Below are positions 1 through 9,731 of a stretch of DNA of 64,000 nucleotides, piece by piece. The stretch is taken from NCBI RefSeq assembly GCF_010672455.1, contig NZ_JAAHGO010000002.1:62001-126000 (forward strand). Direction: 5' to 3'. Position numbers and translations under genes: made by a program. This stretch comes from Okeania sp. SIO2C9. Its GTDB lineage: Bacteria; Cyanobacteriota; Cyanobacteriia; Cyanobacteriales; Microcoleaceae. How positions within the stretch are numbered: position 1 is the first letter of the stretch; every line of letters begins with the position of its first letter. The notes under the pieces are model-generated. The model did not search any database. It was not told the DNA's origin and saw only the letters and a list, made by a program, of their open reading frames with translations.

Positions 1-1005
1 GAAAAGGATTTTCCTTGTGTCTGTTGGTTGCCTGTTTTATGTCAAAATCCTGCGGAAATTCCTCCCCGTTGGTTGGAGTTGGGAGGAAATATTCAGATAT
101 CTCCCTATAAAGGATTGAGTGCTTTTACTGAAAATGATACGGAGATATTTTTTGGCAGGAAAGTATTGACTAATTCTTTATTGTCAAAGGTGGAAAGACA
201 AAATTTAGTTGCTGTGATTGGTGCTTCGGGAAGTGGGAAATCTTCTTTGGTTGCTGCTGGTTTAATTCCTCAATGGTTGGCTCAAGCTACGGAATTTTTA
301 CCTCGTTTTGTTCTGAAAATTCGTCCTGGTTTTCCTCATCGGAATCCTTGGAAAAATTTGGCTGAGGAATTGGGGAAAATTTCACCGAATTTAATTGCAA
401 ATAATTTAGCTTTTTTGGATTTGGTGGTAAATTTGGAGTCTAATTCTGGGGAGTTAGCTAAATTTTTAACTGCCATTGTGCAAGAAAAGAATGGTTGTCA
501 AATTTTGTTAGTAATTGACCAATTTGAGGAACTTTATACTTTATGTTCTGAGGAGAAACGTCGGTCATTTTTAGCAGGTTTGGTTGAGGCGGTTCGGCAA
601 GAGAGTTGGAAGGTGGTTTTGACTTTACGGGCAGATTTTTTATCTCAAGCTTTGGATGAAGATTTGGGTAATATTTTTGATGAACGGGATAAGTTAATTA
701 CTCCTATGAATGATGAGGAATTGAAGGAGGCGATCGCTCTCCCTGCTGAAAAGTTTGAGGTGGAATTTGCGGATGAGTTAATTAAGAGAATGATTCAAGA
801 TTATCGGCAAAATTCTGGTCATTTACCGATGCTGCAATTTGCTTTGGAGGAGTTATGGAAAAGGCAAAAATATGGAGTAATTTCTCTGGGGATTTATGAA
901 GAAATTGGGGGTTTGACTCAAGTTTTAGGGGATTATGCCGAAAAGATTTATTGTCAGTTAAGTCAGGAGGAAAAAAGCAGGCGCGATATATTTTTACTCA
1001 ATTAG
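1..1005 (+). CDS. nSTAND1-type P-loop ATPase, N-terminal part (cut by window edge, frameshifted)
   Basis: The frame is open from base 1, so the true start and any N-terminal effector domain lie outside the window. The visible part opens with the segment SPYKGLSAFTENDTEIFFGR, typical of the nSTAND1 module of cyanobacterial WD40 proteins. A Walker A motif follows (GASGSGKSS) and a Walker B-like stretch (ILLVIDQFEELY). STAND ATPases act as signal-gated switches, often in stress or defence. The frame ends at 1005, but the family-consistent sequence continues in the frame beginning near 977. The break falls at a run of six A (971-976) directly after AGGAGG. One extra A would give EEKKQARYIFTQLVQP, as expected for the family. 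It is probably one gene with the next entry. The effector type is unknown. Confidence 0.85.
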   Translation, partial: EKDFPCVCWLPVLCQNPAEIPPRWLELGGNIQISPYKGLSAFTENDTEIFFGRKVLTNSLLSKVERQNLVAVIGASGSGKSSLVAAGLIPQWLAQATEFLPRFVLKIRPGFPHRNPWKNLAEELGKISPNLIANNLAFLDLVVNLESNSGELAKFLTAIVQEKNGCQILLVIDQFEELYTLCSEEKRRSFLAGLVEAVRQESWKVVLTLRADFLSQALDEDLGNIFDERDKLITPMNDEELKEAIALPAEKFEVEFADELIKRMIQDYRQNSGHLPMLQFALEELWKRQKYGVISLGIYEEIGGLTQVLGDYAEKIYCQLSQEEKSRRDIFLLN

Positions 1006-4000
1006 TACAACCTATAAGTCAGGAAAAATCTGGGGAAGTTCGTCAGATTGCTACTCGGAAAATTGCGACTTTTGCAGATATTGGCAAGGAAAATTGGCAG
1101 TTAGTAATTAAGTTTGCGGATGAGCGTTTGGTGGTGACAAATAAGGAAAAAGATGTAGTTTCTGTAGAGTTAATTCACGAAGTTTTAATTACTGCTTGGA
1201 GTCGGTTAAAAAATTGGATAGAGCAAGATTGGGAATTTCGACGTTGGCAAGAAAAATTAAGGGATAATTTGAGTCAGTGGGAACAGGAAAAGAAGGCTGA
1301 CTTTTTGTTGCAAGGAGGTTTGTTAAAAGAGGCAGAAAGTTGGTTGGAAAAAGGAGAGCAAAAAATTCCTGAGAAAGAGAGAGGGTATGTTGAGAAAAGT
1401 AGGAAAAGACGAGAGAGGGAGCGGCAAAAAGTTATTGGTGGGTTGACTGGTGGTTTGGTGATGGTGTCATTATTTGCCGTGGGGATGGTGTGGCAGTGGC
1501 AAAGTGCGGAAAGACAAAGTCTGATTAATGAAGTAGATAGTTTGAGTAATTTAGCATTGAATCAATTTCAGTCTGGGGAAGGTGGAATTAGTGCTTTAAT
1601 GACGGCGATGGATGCAGGGCAAAAGTTGAAAAAATTGGTAAAAGATGATGAAAATTTTGGGAATTATCCGACTACTCAACCTTTGTTGGCGTTGCAGACT
1701 ATTACTAGCAATATTCGAGAGAAAAATGAGTTTCAGAGTGAGAATTTAGGTGTTACAGAAGGCTTTAGGCAAGCTTTTTTTACTCCTGACAGTAAGCATA
1801 TTGTTTCATCTAGTATTACTGCGGGAGGTGGCTATAGTAGAGTAATAATTTGGAATTTAAAAGGAGAGAAAGTTACTGAATGGGAAATACCTGGAAGAGA
1901 AGCAATTAACAATTTAGCAATTAGTCCTAATGGCAAATATATTGCCACTACTGCTGGAAGAGAAGGCAAATTCTATATATGGGATTTTTCGGGAAAGAAA
2001 ATAGCAGAATCATCAGAGTGGGTTAATGGATATTTTATAGTTAAATTCACTCCAGATAGTCAGTATATTGCCGTAACATCAACACTGAAAGCTGAGGTAG
2101 ATTTTTTTGATTTATCAGGCAAGAAAATTAAAGAATTTAAAATTGATGGTGGTGGAACTATATATAGTTTAGAGTTTACTCCCAATGGTGAAGAAATTAT
2201 CATAGGAAATGCTGTTGGTGTCGTTCAACTTTGGAACTTAAAAACATCAGAAAAAATTAGAGAATTTAAAGCCAATACCAACCAAGTTCTTGAAATAAAT
2301 ATTAGTCCTGATGGCAAGCGACTATTAACTTTAGGAGTTGATATTAATTCAGCTACAAAAACTGCTGGTTTAGGAGCTAGACTTTGGGATTTATCAGGTA
2401 AAAAAATAGTAGATTTTGGTTTTTTTCCAAGAATTGATACTTATAGTTATGGAGATTTTACTTTTAGTCCTGATGGTCAACAAATAGGAGCTTTACTTCC
2501 TAATCAAAGAGTAGTCAATTTTTACAATACTTTATCAGGAAAACTAATTGCTCAATCTGCAATAGGTGCTGGTTACAATAATGAATTAATCTACAGTCCA
2601 GATAGCAAAATAATTGCTCTTCCAGGGATAGATGGAATAAAGTTATTAAGTAATAAAACCAAGTCTGATTTTATAGAATTACCTGCTAACTATGGATATA
2701 AAGGAAGCCATCAAGTAGAACTACCAGGCTTTACTGATGTAAATTATAGTGCAGATGGTCAAAAAATAGTAGTTATAGATAAGCATTATTATTATGTAGA
2801 TATTTGGGATTGGCAACAAAAGGAAAAAATAAGAATTAACTATGGTTATTTTACAGAAAATGAGGCGTGGAGTAGTTATTTCACCTCTGGTAATTTTTTT
2901 GAAAAAGCTCTTTTCGCTAGTATGACTCCTGATAGTAAATTTATCATCCTTGTTACCAAAGAAGGTATCAAAAAACTTGATTTAGAGGCTAATTTAATTT
3001 CCCAATTAAAAACAAATGTTAATTCAGACGAAAGTCTATTACAGACTAAGTTTTTCGGAAAAAAGCATATAAATGGGGTGGTTTTAACTGATGTAAATTA
3101 TAGTTCTAATTTTGATGGTAGCAAGATAGCTACAATTGGGATTACTCGTAGTCCTGAAAACACCATACGCTTGTGGGATTTATATACTCAAAAAGTAAAG
3201 CAATTTAAACATAATTCCCTTTCTCGAATTATTAGTCAAGTTTTAGTTAGCCCTAACGGCGAATATATTCTTACAAATTCATCAGCTAGAGGTAAACTTT
3301 GGGATGCTTCAGGAAATTTACTCAATTCCTTAGATATTAATGCCAAAAAATCAACTCTAAAAGGGGAAGAAGTTTCAATATTACCTATTTTATTAGATGT
3401 GAAAAAACAGAAAGTTGCTTTTCGTGAACATGGAGTAAAAATACTGGTAGTATGGCAAAATTCTACAGCGGATAAAGCAGGTTTAAGAAGTGGAGATATA
3501 ATTCTGGAAATAGATGGTAAGAAAGTAGATGATTTTGAAGAAATAGGGGATTTTAACCTGTTGCTCAAAGGAGAACCTGGTACTCCTATAAAAATTAAAC
3601 TCCAAAATCGTAATCACAAAATTGAAGAAAAAACTATTCTGAGAGAAAAAGTCATATTAGATGTAAGTAATTTATTTCTTTTCCCTGGAAATAGAGCAAA
3701 GTTTAGCCCTGATAGTAAGTATTTGGCAACATGGGATACAGGAAGTAAAAATTTATCTTTTAGAAATATAAAGACTAAGAAGCTTGTTGAAATTAATCAC
3801 CAAGCTGGGATTTTAGGTGTTCATTTCAGTCCAGATAGTCAACTGTTAGCAACGATGGGTATGGATTATTCAATAAAATTCTGGGATTTTTCTGGAAACC
3901 TAATTAATCAGATAAAATTTCAACAAATACCTTTTAGTATGACTTTCAGTCCAGATAGTCAGCAAATTGCTGTTTTAGGTGATTCCAATGAATTAAGTAT

Positions 4001-4235
4001 CTGGAGTATTAATGGAAAACAAATTGCTAAATATACAGTTCCCGAAGAGCAAGGTAATATTGTCTTTTCCCCCGATGGTAAATATATAGCAACTGGTCAA
4101 AGCAAAGTGTTTATTTGGCAGAATAAAAACTTAAACGAACTATTAGCAACAGGATGCGATTGGTTGCAAGAATATTTAACTACTCGCCCCCAAGAAAAAG
4201 AGAAATTAAAAGTCTGTCAAGAGGAAGTAAAATAG
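951..4235 (+). CDS. nSTAND1 ATPase C-terminal part with transmembrane helix, WD40-like repeats and an inserted PDZ domain
   Basis: This continues the ATPase above in another frame. Its first codons are probably not a real start, since homology resumes at KKQARYIF near base 972. Residues 1-150 complete the STAND helical region (VSVELIHEVLITAWSRL). Residues about 163-183 form a hydrophobic helix (GGLTGGLVMVSLFAVGMVW). From about 250 to the end there are degenerate WD40-like blades with recurring SPDSK/SPDGK and IWD/LWD motifs. Residues about 825-900 are a PDZ-like domain (ADKAGLRSGDIILEIDGKKV) lying between blades, which is unusual for this class. PDZ domains bind C-terminal or unfolded peptides, so a peptide-sensing role is possible but inferred. 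The protein ends with a short Cys-containing tail. Confidence 0.82.
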   Translation: MSVKSGGKKQARYIFTQLVQPISQEKSGEVRQIATRKIATFADIGKENWQLVIKFADERLVVTNKEKDVVSVELIHEVLITAWSRLKNWIEQDWEFRRWQEKLRDNLSQWEQEKKADFLLQGGLLKEAESWLEKGEQKIPEKERGYVEKSRKRRERERQKVIGGLTGGLVMVSLFAVGMVWQWQSAERQSLINEVDSLSNLALNQFQSGEGGISALMTAMDAGQKLKKLVKDDENFGNYPTTQPLLALQTITSNIREKNEFQSENLGVTEGFRQAFFTPDSKHIVSSSITAGGGYSRVIIWNLKGEKVTEWEIPGREAINNLAISPNGKYIATTAGREGKFYIWDFSGKKIAESSEWVNGYFIVKFTPDSQYIAVTSTLKAEVDFFDLSGKKIKEFKIDGGGTIYSLEFTPNGEEIIIGNAVGVVQLWNLKTSEKIREFKANTNQVLEINISPDGKRLLTLGVDINSATKTAGLGARLWDLSGKKIVDFGFFPRIDTYSYGDFTFSPDGQQIGALLPNQRVVNFYNTLSGKLIAQSAIGAGYNNELIYSPDSKIIALPGIDGIKLLSNKTKSDFIELPANYGYKGSHQVELPGFTDVNYSADGQKIVVIDKHYYYVDIWDWQQKEKIRINYGYFTENEAWSSYFTSGNFFEKALFASMTPDSKFIILVTKEGIKKLDLEANLISQLKTNVNSDESLLQTKFFGKKHINGVVLTDVNYSSNFDGSKIATIGITRSPENTIRLWDLYTQKVKQFKHNSLSRIISQVLVSPNGEYILTNSSARGKLWDASGNLLNSLDINAKKSTLKGEEVSILPILLDVKKQKVAFREHGVKILVVWQNSTADKAGLRSGDIILEIDGKKVDDFEEIGDFNLLLKGEPGTPIKIKLQNRNHKIEEKTILREKVILDVSNLFLFPGNRAKFSPDSKYLATWDTGSKNLSFRNIKTKKLVEINHQAGILGVHFSPDSQLLATMGMDYSIKFWDFSGNLINQIKFQQIPFSMTFSPDSQQIAVLGDSNELSIWSINGKQIAKYTVPEEQGNIVFSPDGKYIATGQSKVFIWQNKNLNELLATGCDWLQEYLTTRPQEKEKLKVCQEEVK

Positions 4236-4236
4236 G

Positions 4237-4570
4237 CTAGAGATTGCCACGGGGGGTTTATGGGGAGTCACCAAAATTCTCGCTTTTCCCACCCCCCTCG
4301 CAATGACAGTTTGCACCAATGTTGTCATTGCGTTAACGAAGTTTTGCGATAGCAAGGCGGTGAGCAAAACAGTTAAGCTTCTGGAAAAGCCATTAATTTA
4401 GCCGAAGCAATCTCTTTAGCTAGAGATTGCCACGGGGGGGACTTATAGGTACTTACTAAAACCATTTCTTTCCCTACCCCCCTCGCAATGACATGATAGA
4501 GATTGCCACGGGGGGCGCATGGGGAGTCACCAAAACTCTTGCTTTTCCCACCCCCTCACAATGACAGTTT
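4237..4570. repeat. Three copies of a 70-75 bp intergenic repeat
   Basis: The unit begins AGAGATTGCCACGGGGGG and ends CGCAATGACA, at about 4240-4310, 4421-4492 and 4499-4565. The ends are roughly complementary (attgcca / tcgcaatgac), so each unit can fold as a hairpin. Part of another such element (GTTGTCATTGCG) lies at 4320. No credible gene is present. Confidence 0.75.
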
Positions 4571-4693
4571 ACTTTGATAATATAATTAAAGACAAATTCA
4601 TAATAAATCTGAAAATGACATCTCCATCTAATCCACAAAAAGCGATCGCCAACCATCACAGATGCCTGATCGCCTTTTCTTCAGAGCATAAAA

Positions 4694-4990
4694 TTAAGTA
4701 GCTATTTCCAAATAATTTTGATGTTGAGGATGTATAAAATTCAAACTAATATTCTCCCGATAAATTCCCATCTCTACCAACTTTTCTACTATTGATTCTT
4801 CCGTATCATTGCATTGAATAATAATACTATCCCCAACAATATCAATATGTACAGCACATTGATGAATACGCTTATATTTGTACCATCCCACCCACAAAAC
4901 CAGATAACGCATTCTTTCATCATCAAAAATTAACTCAATTTGTGAATCTTCATCTTTGAGATATTCATATTCACAGAGATTTTTTTTCAC
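4694..4990 (-). CDS. XisI-like protein (fdxN element excision controlling factor family), possibly 5'-degraded
   Basis: The sequence follows the XisI pattern: IELIFDDERMRYLVLWVGW, then HIDIVGDSIIIQCNDTEESI, then a VEMGI..ENI.L.F.HP tail. XisI works with XisH in excision of the fdxN element in heterocyst formers, but the pair is common as orphan genes across cyanobacteria. The only start in this frame is a GTG, giving 98 residues against about 110 usually. The frame stays open upstream and encodes IDFYRQCVKKNL, which matches the usual XisI N-terminus (YRQ), but no ATG precedes it. No xisH lies beside it. It may use a non-standard start or be decaying. Confidence 0.72.
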   Translation of the reverse strand: MKKNLCEYEYLKDEDSQIELIFDDERMRYLVLWVGWYKYKRIHQCAVHIDIVGDSIIIQCNDTEESIVEKLVEMGIYRENISLNFIHPQHQNYLEIAT

Positions 4991-5582
4991 ACATTGCCTG
5001 TAAAAATCTATTGTATTATCCGAGGAAGAACTGGAGTTGAAGGAGAGAATTTTTTTATCACTAATTATCCGGACATGATATTAAACAAACAGACATGATA
5101 TAAGTCCTAAATATATCTAGAAATTTATTAAGAATTTATTTCAATAATTTTCAAGTGATGTTAGCTGATTTTTTGAACAAACTAACCACTATATCACCGA
5201 TAAAAAAAAGGATTGTGCATCACGAACATTTCTTGTAACTAGGACACTGATTGCTTCTTATATCCACTATCCACTCTGCATTTCACTGCTATTCCCTACT
5301 TGCTATCCAAGGCTAATTCAATTGATGTAACAAATACTTCTTCATAAAAATTTATATTTTTTTGTTGATAAAAAATCTTAATTGTGTTGCAATAAAATTA
5401 TTGATAATCAAGCTCAATATAGTAGTCCTATTTCCGCTATGTAGAAAATATCCAACAGAGCAAAGGTAAAAGGAATAATAATTTTGAAAATTATTATTCT
5501 ACTTTGGGATTTTTACAAATTATTTAGGACTGCTATAGAGCCTTCTTGAACTGATATTCATCAGATTGAGGACCAAATCTCT
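4991..5582. other. Intergenic region before the antenna cluster
   Basis: AT-rich, with no supported ORF. Two copies of the motif GACATGATAT lie near 5073 and 5093, matching the ends of the MITE-like family with ATATCA..TCCG termini seen elsewhere. The leader of the first antenna gene must lie here, but no promoter is clear enough to call. A weak GAGGA lies about 12 bases before the 5583 start. Confidence 0.5.
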
Positions 5583-6683
5583 ATGCAAACATTTGGCAAT
5601 GAAGAAAGCAGCACCATGTCTACAACTAACGACAGTGGAGTTTTCTGGACACCTGTTTGGCGATCGCTAGGCTGGTATGTTGAGGCCACTGAAGAAGAAG
5701 GTGCAGCTTTATTAGGAGGCAATATCAGGTTCAAAGACCTCTCTGGGCAATTACTAGGTGCCCATGTAGCCCATGCTGGTTTAATCATGCTGTGGGCAGG
5801 TGCGATGACCCTGTTCGAGCTATCCCAGTTTGACCCCAGCGTACCAATGTACGAGCAAAAACTAATATTACTACCTCATCTAGCAACATTAGGTATTGGT
5901 ATAGGAGCAGGTGGGCAAGCGATCGACACCTATCCTTACTACGTTATCGGTATACTGCATCTCATCAGTTCTGCTGTTTTGGGAGCAGGAGGTATCTACC
6001 ATGCCGTTTTAGGGCCGAAACAGCTTGATGAGAAAGGTTTTGGCTACGACTGGGAAGATGGCAACAAGATGACTACTATTTTGGGTATTCATCTGGTGCT
6101 TTTGGGAATTGGAGCAGCACTACTGGTCATTAAAGCAACAACTTTAGGTGGTATTTATGACCCCCTAATAGAAAAGGTGCGACTGGTAGAGCCAAACCTA
6201 GATCCTGGGAGAATTTTTGGCTATCTGTTTGGCTTTAGCCCTAATGGTTGGACAATTACTGGCATGGCTAGCGTAGATAATCTCGAAGATGTAATAGGCG
6301 GTCATGTTTGGGTCAGTCTACTCTGTATTGGAGGCGGTCTGTTTCACATCGTGTCAAAGCCTACAGGTTGGGCAAAACAAATACTAATCTGGTCCGGAGA
6401 AGCTTACTTGTCTTACAGTTTAGGGGCACTTGCGATCGCAGGATTTAGCGTAGCTGTCTTTATCTCCACCAACGAAATTGTTTATCCTAGTGTGTTTTAC
6501 GGTCCTATTGGCAGCGACTCTGTGCGAGCTGCTCTTGCTACCGTTCATGCTGGGTTAGGTTTCCTAGCTTTAGTCGGACACTTATGGCACGCTTACCGAG
6601 CACGAGCAGCTACTCGTCAAGTATTTTATGGAACGTTCTTTGACTTTATGGCTAAGAATGTCACACCTATTACACCTGCATGA
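5583..6683 (+). CDS. CP43-like chlorophyll-binding antenna protein (IsiA/Pcb family)
   Basis: A six-helix chlorophyll a antenna of the IsiA/Pcb/CP43 superfamily, which rings or docks onto photosystems in the thylakoid membrane. Diagnostic segments are [65 protein letters not shown] and [14 protein letters not shown], with conserved His ligands. At 366 residues it has the usual length and lacks the large lumenal loop of PsbC. The N-terminus starts MQTFGN like IsiA but then carries an unusual insert, [20 protein letters not shown], where IsiA has WWAGN. An alternative ATG at 5616 is possible. It is the first of three paralogs in the same direction, so it is called only as an IsiA-like paralog. 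Confidence 0.93.
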   Translation: MQTFGNEESSTMSTTNDSGVFWTPVWRSLGWYVEATEEEGAALLGGNIRFKDLSGQLLGAHVAHAGLIMLWAGAMTLFELSQFDPSVPMYEQKLILLPHLATLGIGIGAGGQAIDTYPYYVIGILHLISSAVLGAGGIYHAVLGPKQLDEKGFGYDWEDGNKMTTILGIHLVLLGIGAALLVIKATTLGGIYDPLIEKVRLVEPNLDPGRIFGYLFGFSPNGWTITGMASVDNLEDVIGGHVWVSLLCIGGGLFHIVSKPTGWAKQILIWSGEAYLSYSLGALAIAGFSVAVFISTNEIVYPSVFYGPIGSDSVRAALATVHAGLGFLALVGHLWHAYRARAATRQVFYGTFFDFMAKNVTPITPA

Positions 6684-6729
6684 ACAGAAGTCAAAATCTA
6701 ATACCATTTCACTTTAAGGATGTCACAAA

Positions 6730-6860
6730 TAGACCTCTCCAGAAAAGAGGGAGTAGGGAGTAGTAGGGACGTTGCATGCAACGTCCGTACAGAATAGAGG
6801 GAAATAATTGATGATTTATCTACGATAATTGATTTTATTTTTGATTATTGGATATGTCTA
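6730..6860. repeat. MITE-like element, family with TAGACATCTCC ends
   Basis: The left end AGACCTCTCCAGAAAAGAGGGAG and right end GATATGTCTA are imperfect inverted repeats. Inside are a GGGAGTA core and the palindrome acgttgcatgcaacgt. A closely similar element lies at 39432-39560, and an inverted partial one ends at 23117. It sits in the 333-bp gap between the first and second antenna genes. Confidence 0.65.
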
Positions 6861-7016
6861 ATAGTTTCAAAGTTATCGTGTCAAATAATCCGTTGAAACT
6901 ATTGAAACGTCAAAGTTTTCTGTCTATTAAATCTTACTTTTAACTTTTGACTTTTGACTTTTGACTTCCGTGGAACGGTATAAGTTCAATCATTTATAAG
7001 AAGGAGAACAATAGCA

Positions 7017-8048
7017 ATGACTGTCGTAACTGATGAGAATGTACAAATTCCTTGGCGAGCAGGTAATGCTCGACTTGTTAACTTATCCGGCAAGCTATTG
7101 GGGGCTCATGTAGCCCATGCTGGCTTGATTGTACTATGGGCTGGAGCTATTACTTTGTTTGAAGTTGCCAACTTTGAACCCTCCCTACCTATGTACGAGC
7201 AGGGGTTAATTGTACTACCTAATCTAGCACGCTTAGGATTTGGAGTTGGTGAAGGAGGTGTCGTTGTGGATACCTACCCCTACTTCGTGATTGGGGTACT
7301 ACATTTGATTAGTTCGGCGTTTTTAGGAGCAGGTGGTATATTCCATGCTCTCAGAGGCCCTGCCAAGTTAGAGGGTAAATTTTCCTTCTTTGGCTATAGC
7401 TGGGATAATCCAGGTAAAATGACAACTATCCTGGGTATACATCTAGTATTGTTAGGAATCGGAGCCTTCTTACTTGTGGCAAAGGCGATGGCGTTTGGTG
7501 GATTATACGATCCAGTAATTCAGAATGTACGAGTAATTTCAAATCCTACTCTGAATCCCAGTACCATTTTCGGCTACCTATTCGGAACAGAAGGACGTTT
7601 CTGGCTTGCTGGTGTCAACTCTTTAGAAGATGTAGTAGGCGGTCACATTTGGATTGGTGCTATCTGCATTCTAGGTGGTCTCTGGCATATTAGCACCGTA
7701 CCCTTTGACTGGGCTAAAGGCTTATTTGTCTGGTCAGGAGAAGCATATTTGTCTTACAGTATTGGCGCAGTCAGCTTAATGGCATTTGTAGCAACATTGT
7801 TTGTGTCTGTTAACTCCCTGGTATTTCCCACAGAATTTTTCGGACCAACTTTGACTCTGGTATTCGATCGCTTTCCTGTATTCGTTAGTACTGATGGAGC
7901 TTTGACTGCAAGAGTATGGTTAGCTAATGCTCACTTCTGGTTAGGATTTTTCTTCCTGCAAGGACACCTATTCCACGCTCTACGCGCAGCAGGTTATAGC
8001 TTTACCGAAGGCAGAGTAGTCACATTTACAAGAGGTCAAGTAAGCTAG
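7017..8048 (+). CDS. CP43-like chlorophyll-binding antenna protein (Pcb/IsiA family)
   Basis: Second antenna paralog, 343 residues. The N-terminus [20 protein letters not shown] resembles the IsiA/Pcb W-AGN start. Conserved blocks are [70 protein letters not shown] and [14 protein letters not shown] good ribosome site (AAGGAG) lies 10 bases before the ATG. The last lumenal loop differs from its neighbours ([20 protein letters not shown]). It probably binds chlorophyll a and associates with a photosystem. The neighbouring PsaL fusion points to PSI, but this is inference. Confidence 0.93.
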   Translation: MTVVTDENVQIPWRAGNARLVNLSGKLLGAHVAHAGLIVLWAGAITLFEVANFEPSLPMYEQGLIVLPNLARLGFGVGEGGVVVDTYPYFVIGVLHLISSAFLGAGGIFHALRGPAKLEGKFSFFGYSWDNPGKMTTILGIHLVLLGIGAFLLVAKAMAFGGLYDPVIQNVRVISNPTLNPSTIFGYLFGTEGRFWLAGVNSLEDVVGGHIWIGAICILGGLWHISTVPFDWAKGLFVWSGEAYLSYSIGAVSLMAFVATLFVSVNSLVFPTEFFGPTLTLVFDRFPVFVSTDGALTARVWLANAHFWLGFFFLQGHLFHALRAAGYSFTEGRVVTFTRGQVS

Positions 8049-8165
8049 TTATGACCAAAAAATCAGGTCTCAAGCCTCCCCTTTCAAGGAAAAAAAATCA
8101 AGTTCAATATTTCAAGCCTCTGAATTTAACTAGAGGTACTGATAACCGATAACTGATAACTGACA

Positions 8166-9731
8166 ATGACTGTAACTAAATCAAATCCATTAAGGTTTTT
8201 AGGCTTTTCCACAGATAATAATGTTGATGTTGCGAACTATGTTAGTGATTCCCAAGAACCCTATTCTTGGTGGGCAGGTAATTTTCGCTTTGTTGACCTA
8301 TCTGGAAAGTTATTGGGAGCGCACATTGCTCATGCAGGGTTGATTGTACTCTGGGCTGGAGCAATGACTCTGTTTGAGCTATCAAAATTCGACCCTAGCC
8401 TTCCCATGTACGACCAAGGGCTGATTTTGCTGCCCCACATGGCGACTCTGGGTATAGGGGTTGGAGCAAATGGTGAAATTCTTGATACTTATCCCTACTT
8501 TGCCATTGGTGTTATCCATCTCGTTAGTTCAGCAATTCTAGGCGCTGGTGGCATTTTCCATGCCGTGCTTGGACCTGACAAACTTGATGAAAAGGGATTT
8601 GGCTATCAGTGGCATGATGGCAAAAAAATGACTACTATCCTTGGTATTCATCTACTTCTACTAGGGATGGGAGCATTTTTGCTAGTAGCCAAAGCTATGT
8701 ATTTTGATGGTTTGTATGACCCGGCGATCGCCAATGTGCGACTGATTACTGAACCCACTCTCAACCCCCAGACTATCTTCGGTTACCTCGTCGGTATCAC
8801 CCCTGATGGCTGGACGTTGAAGGGTATGGCTGCTGTCAACTCTTTAGAAGATGTGATAGGCGGTCACATTTGGATTGGTAGTATCTGTATTCTGGGTGGT
8901 ATCTGGCATATAACTACTGCCCCTACAAAATGGGCTAAGGGTCTGTTTGTCTGGTCGGGAGAGGCATATCTTGCCTATAGTCAGGCAGCTCTGGCTTACA
9001 TGGGCTTTTTCGCTGCCTACTTTGTCTGGGTGAATGATACAGTTTATCCCTCAGCATTTTATGGTCCTGTAGGTGTTACCAATGTTGATGGTATAATTAC
9101 TCCTCGCACCTGGTTGATGTTGTTCCAAATCATTTTTGCCTGTCTGCTACTGGCAGGTCACTTTTGGCATGGTCTCAGAGCTAGAGCGATCGCCAGTGGA
9201 TTTGTTTTCAGCAATATGAAGTTCAATCCCGGTGCCCTGTATGGAGATACTCAGTTTAATAACGAATCTCTAGTTACAGGTATTGTACAGCCTTTCAAAA
9301 ACGATCCCCAGTTGGGTAATTTGGCAACCCCAATTAATTCCAGTCAGCTTACCATCACTTGGGTTAAGAACTTACCCATTTATCGGAATGGTTTATCCCC
9401 TATTGCACGGGGTCTGGAAATTGGCATGGCTCACGGATACCTATTATTAGGGCCTTTTCTCAAACTCGGACCATTGCGTAACACCGACCAAGCTCTTCTG
9501 GCTGGAGGTGGTAGTGCATCTGCCTTGGTAGTGATTTTAAGTATCTGTCTGTTTGTTTATGGGGCGGTAGTGTTTCAAGGTTCTGGTAAACCAAGAGGCG
9601 TTTTGCCGGAGAACCTGCAAACTTATCAGCAATGGAGTCTGTTTACCTCTGGTTTTCTCATTGGAGGAATAGGCGGTGTGATTTTTGCCTGTTTTATCCT
9701 GATAGAAATCGGGCGATCGGGAATTTTGTAA
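8166..9731 (+). CDS. CP43-like antenna fused to a PsaL domain
   Basis: Residues about 30-345 are an IsiA/Pcb-type antenna ([57 protein letters not shown]). Residues about 365-521 are a full-length PsaL-like domain ([39 protein letters not shown] and two C-terminal hydrophobic helices). PsaL is the PSI subunit at the trimerisation face. Antenna-PsaL fusions are known in several cyanobacteria (the CBPV-type class, as I recall the nomenclature) and should anchor antenna directly in PSI. It begins 117 bases after the previous antenna gene. Confidence 0.95.
   Translation: MTVTKSNPLRFLGFSTDNNVDVANYVSDSQEPYSWWAGNFRFVDLSGKLLGAHIAHAGLIVLWAGAMTLFELSKFDPSLPMYDQGLILLPHMATLGIGVGANGEILDTYPYFAIGVIHLVSSAILGAGGIFHAVLGPDKLDEKGFGYQWHDGKKMTTILGIHLLLLGMGAFLLVAKAMYFDGLYDPAIANVRLITEPTLNPQTIFGYLVGITPDGWTLKGMAAVNSLEDVIGGHIWIGSICILGGIWHITTAPTKWAKGLFVWSGEAYLAYSQAALAYMGFFAAYFVWVNDTVYPSAFYGPVGVTNVDGIITPRTWLMLFQIIFACLLLAGHFWHGLRARAIASGFVFSNMKFNPGALYGDTQFNNESLVTGIVQPFKNDPQLGNLATPINSSQLTITWVKNLPIYRNGLSPIARGLEIGMAHGYLLLGPFLKLGPLRNTDQALLAGGGSASALVVILSICLFVYGAVVFQGSGKPRGVLPENLQTYQQWSLFTSGFLIGGIGGVIFACFILIEIGRSGIL

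Noticed and set aside
971-977. Canonical A_AAA_AAG programmed -1 frameshift heptamer
   Set aside because: In the incoming frame the codons are GAA AAA AGC, so the canonical heptamer is not in register; only a generic slippage site remains possible.
5583-9731. Calling the antenna genes psbC (PSII CP43)
   Set aside because: They lack the large lumenal loop between helices 5 and 6 and are shorter; the N-termini and PsaL fusion place them in the IsiA/Pcb group.
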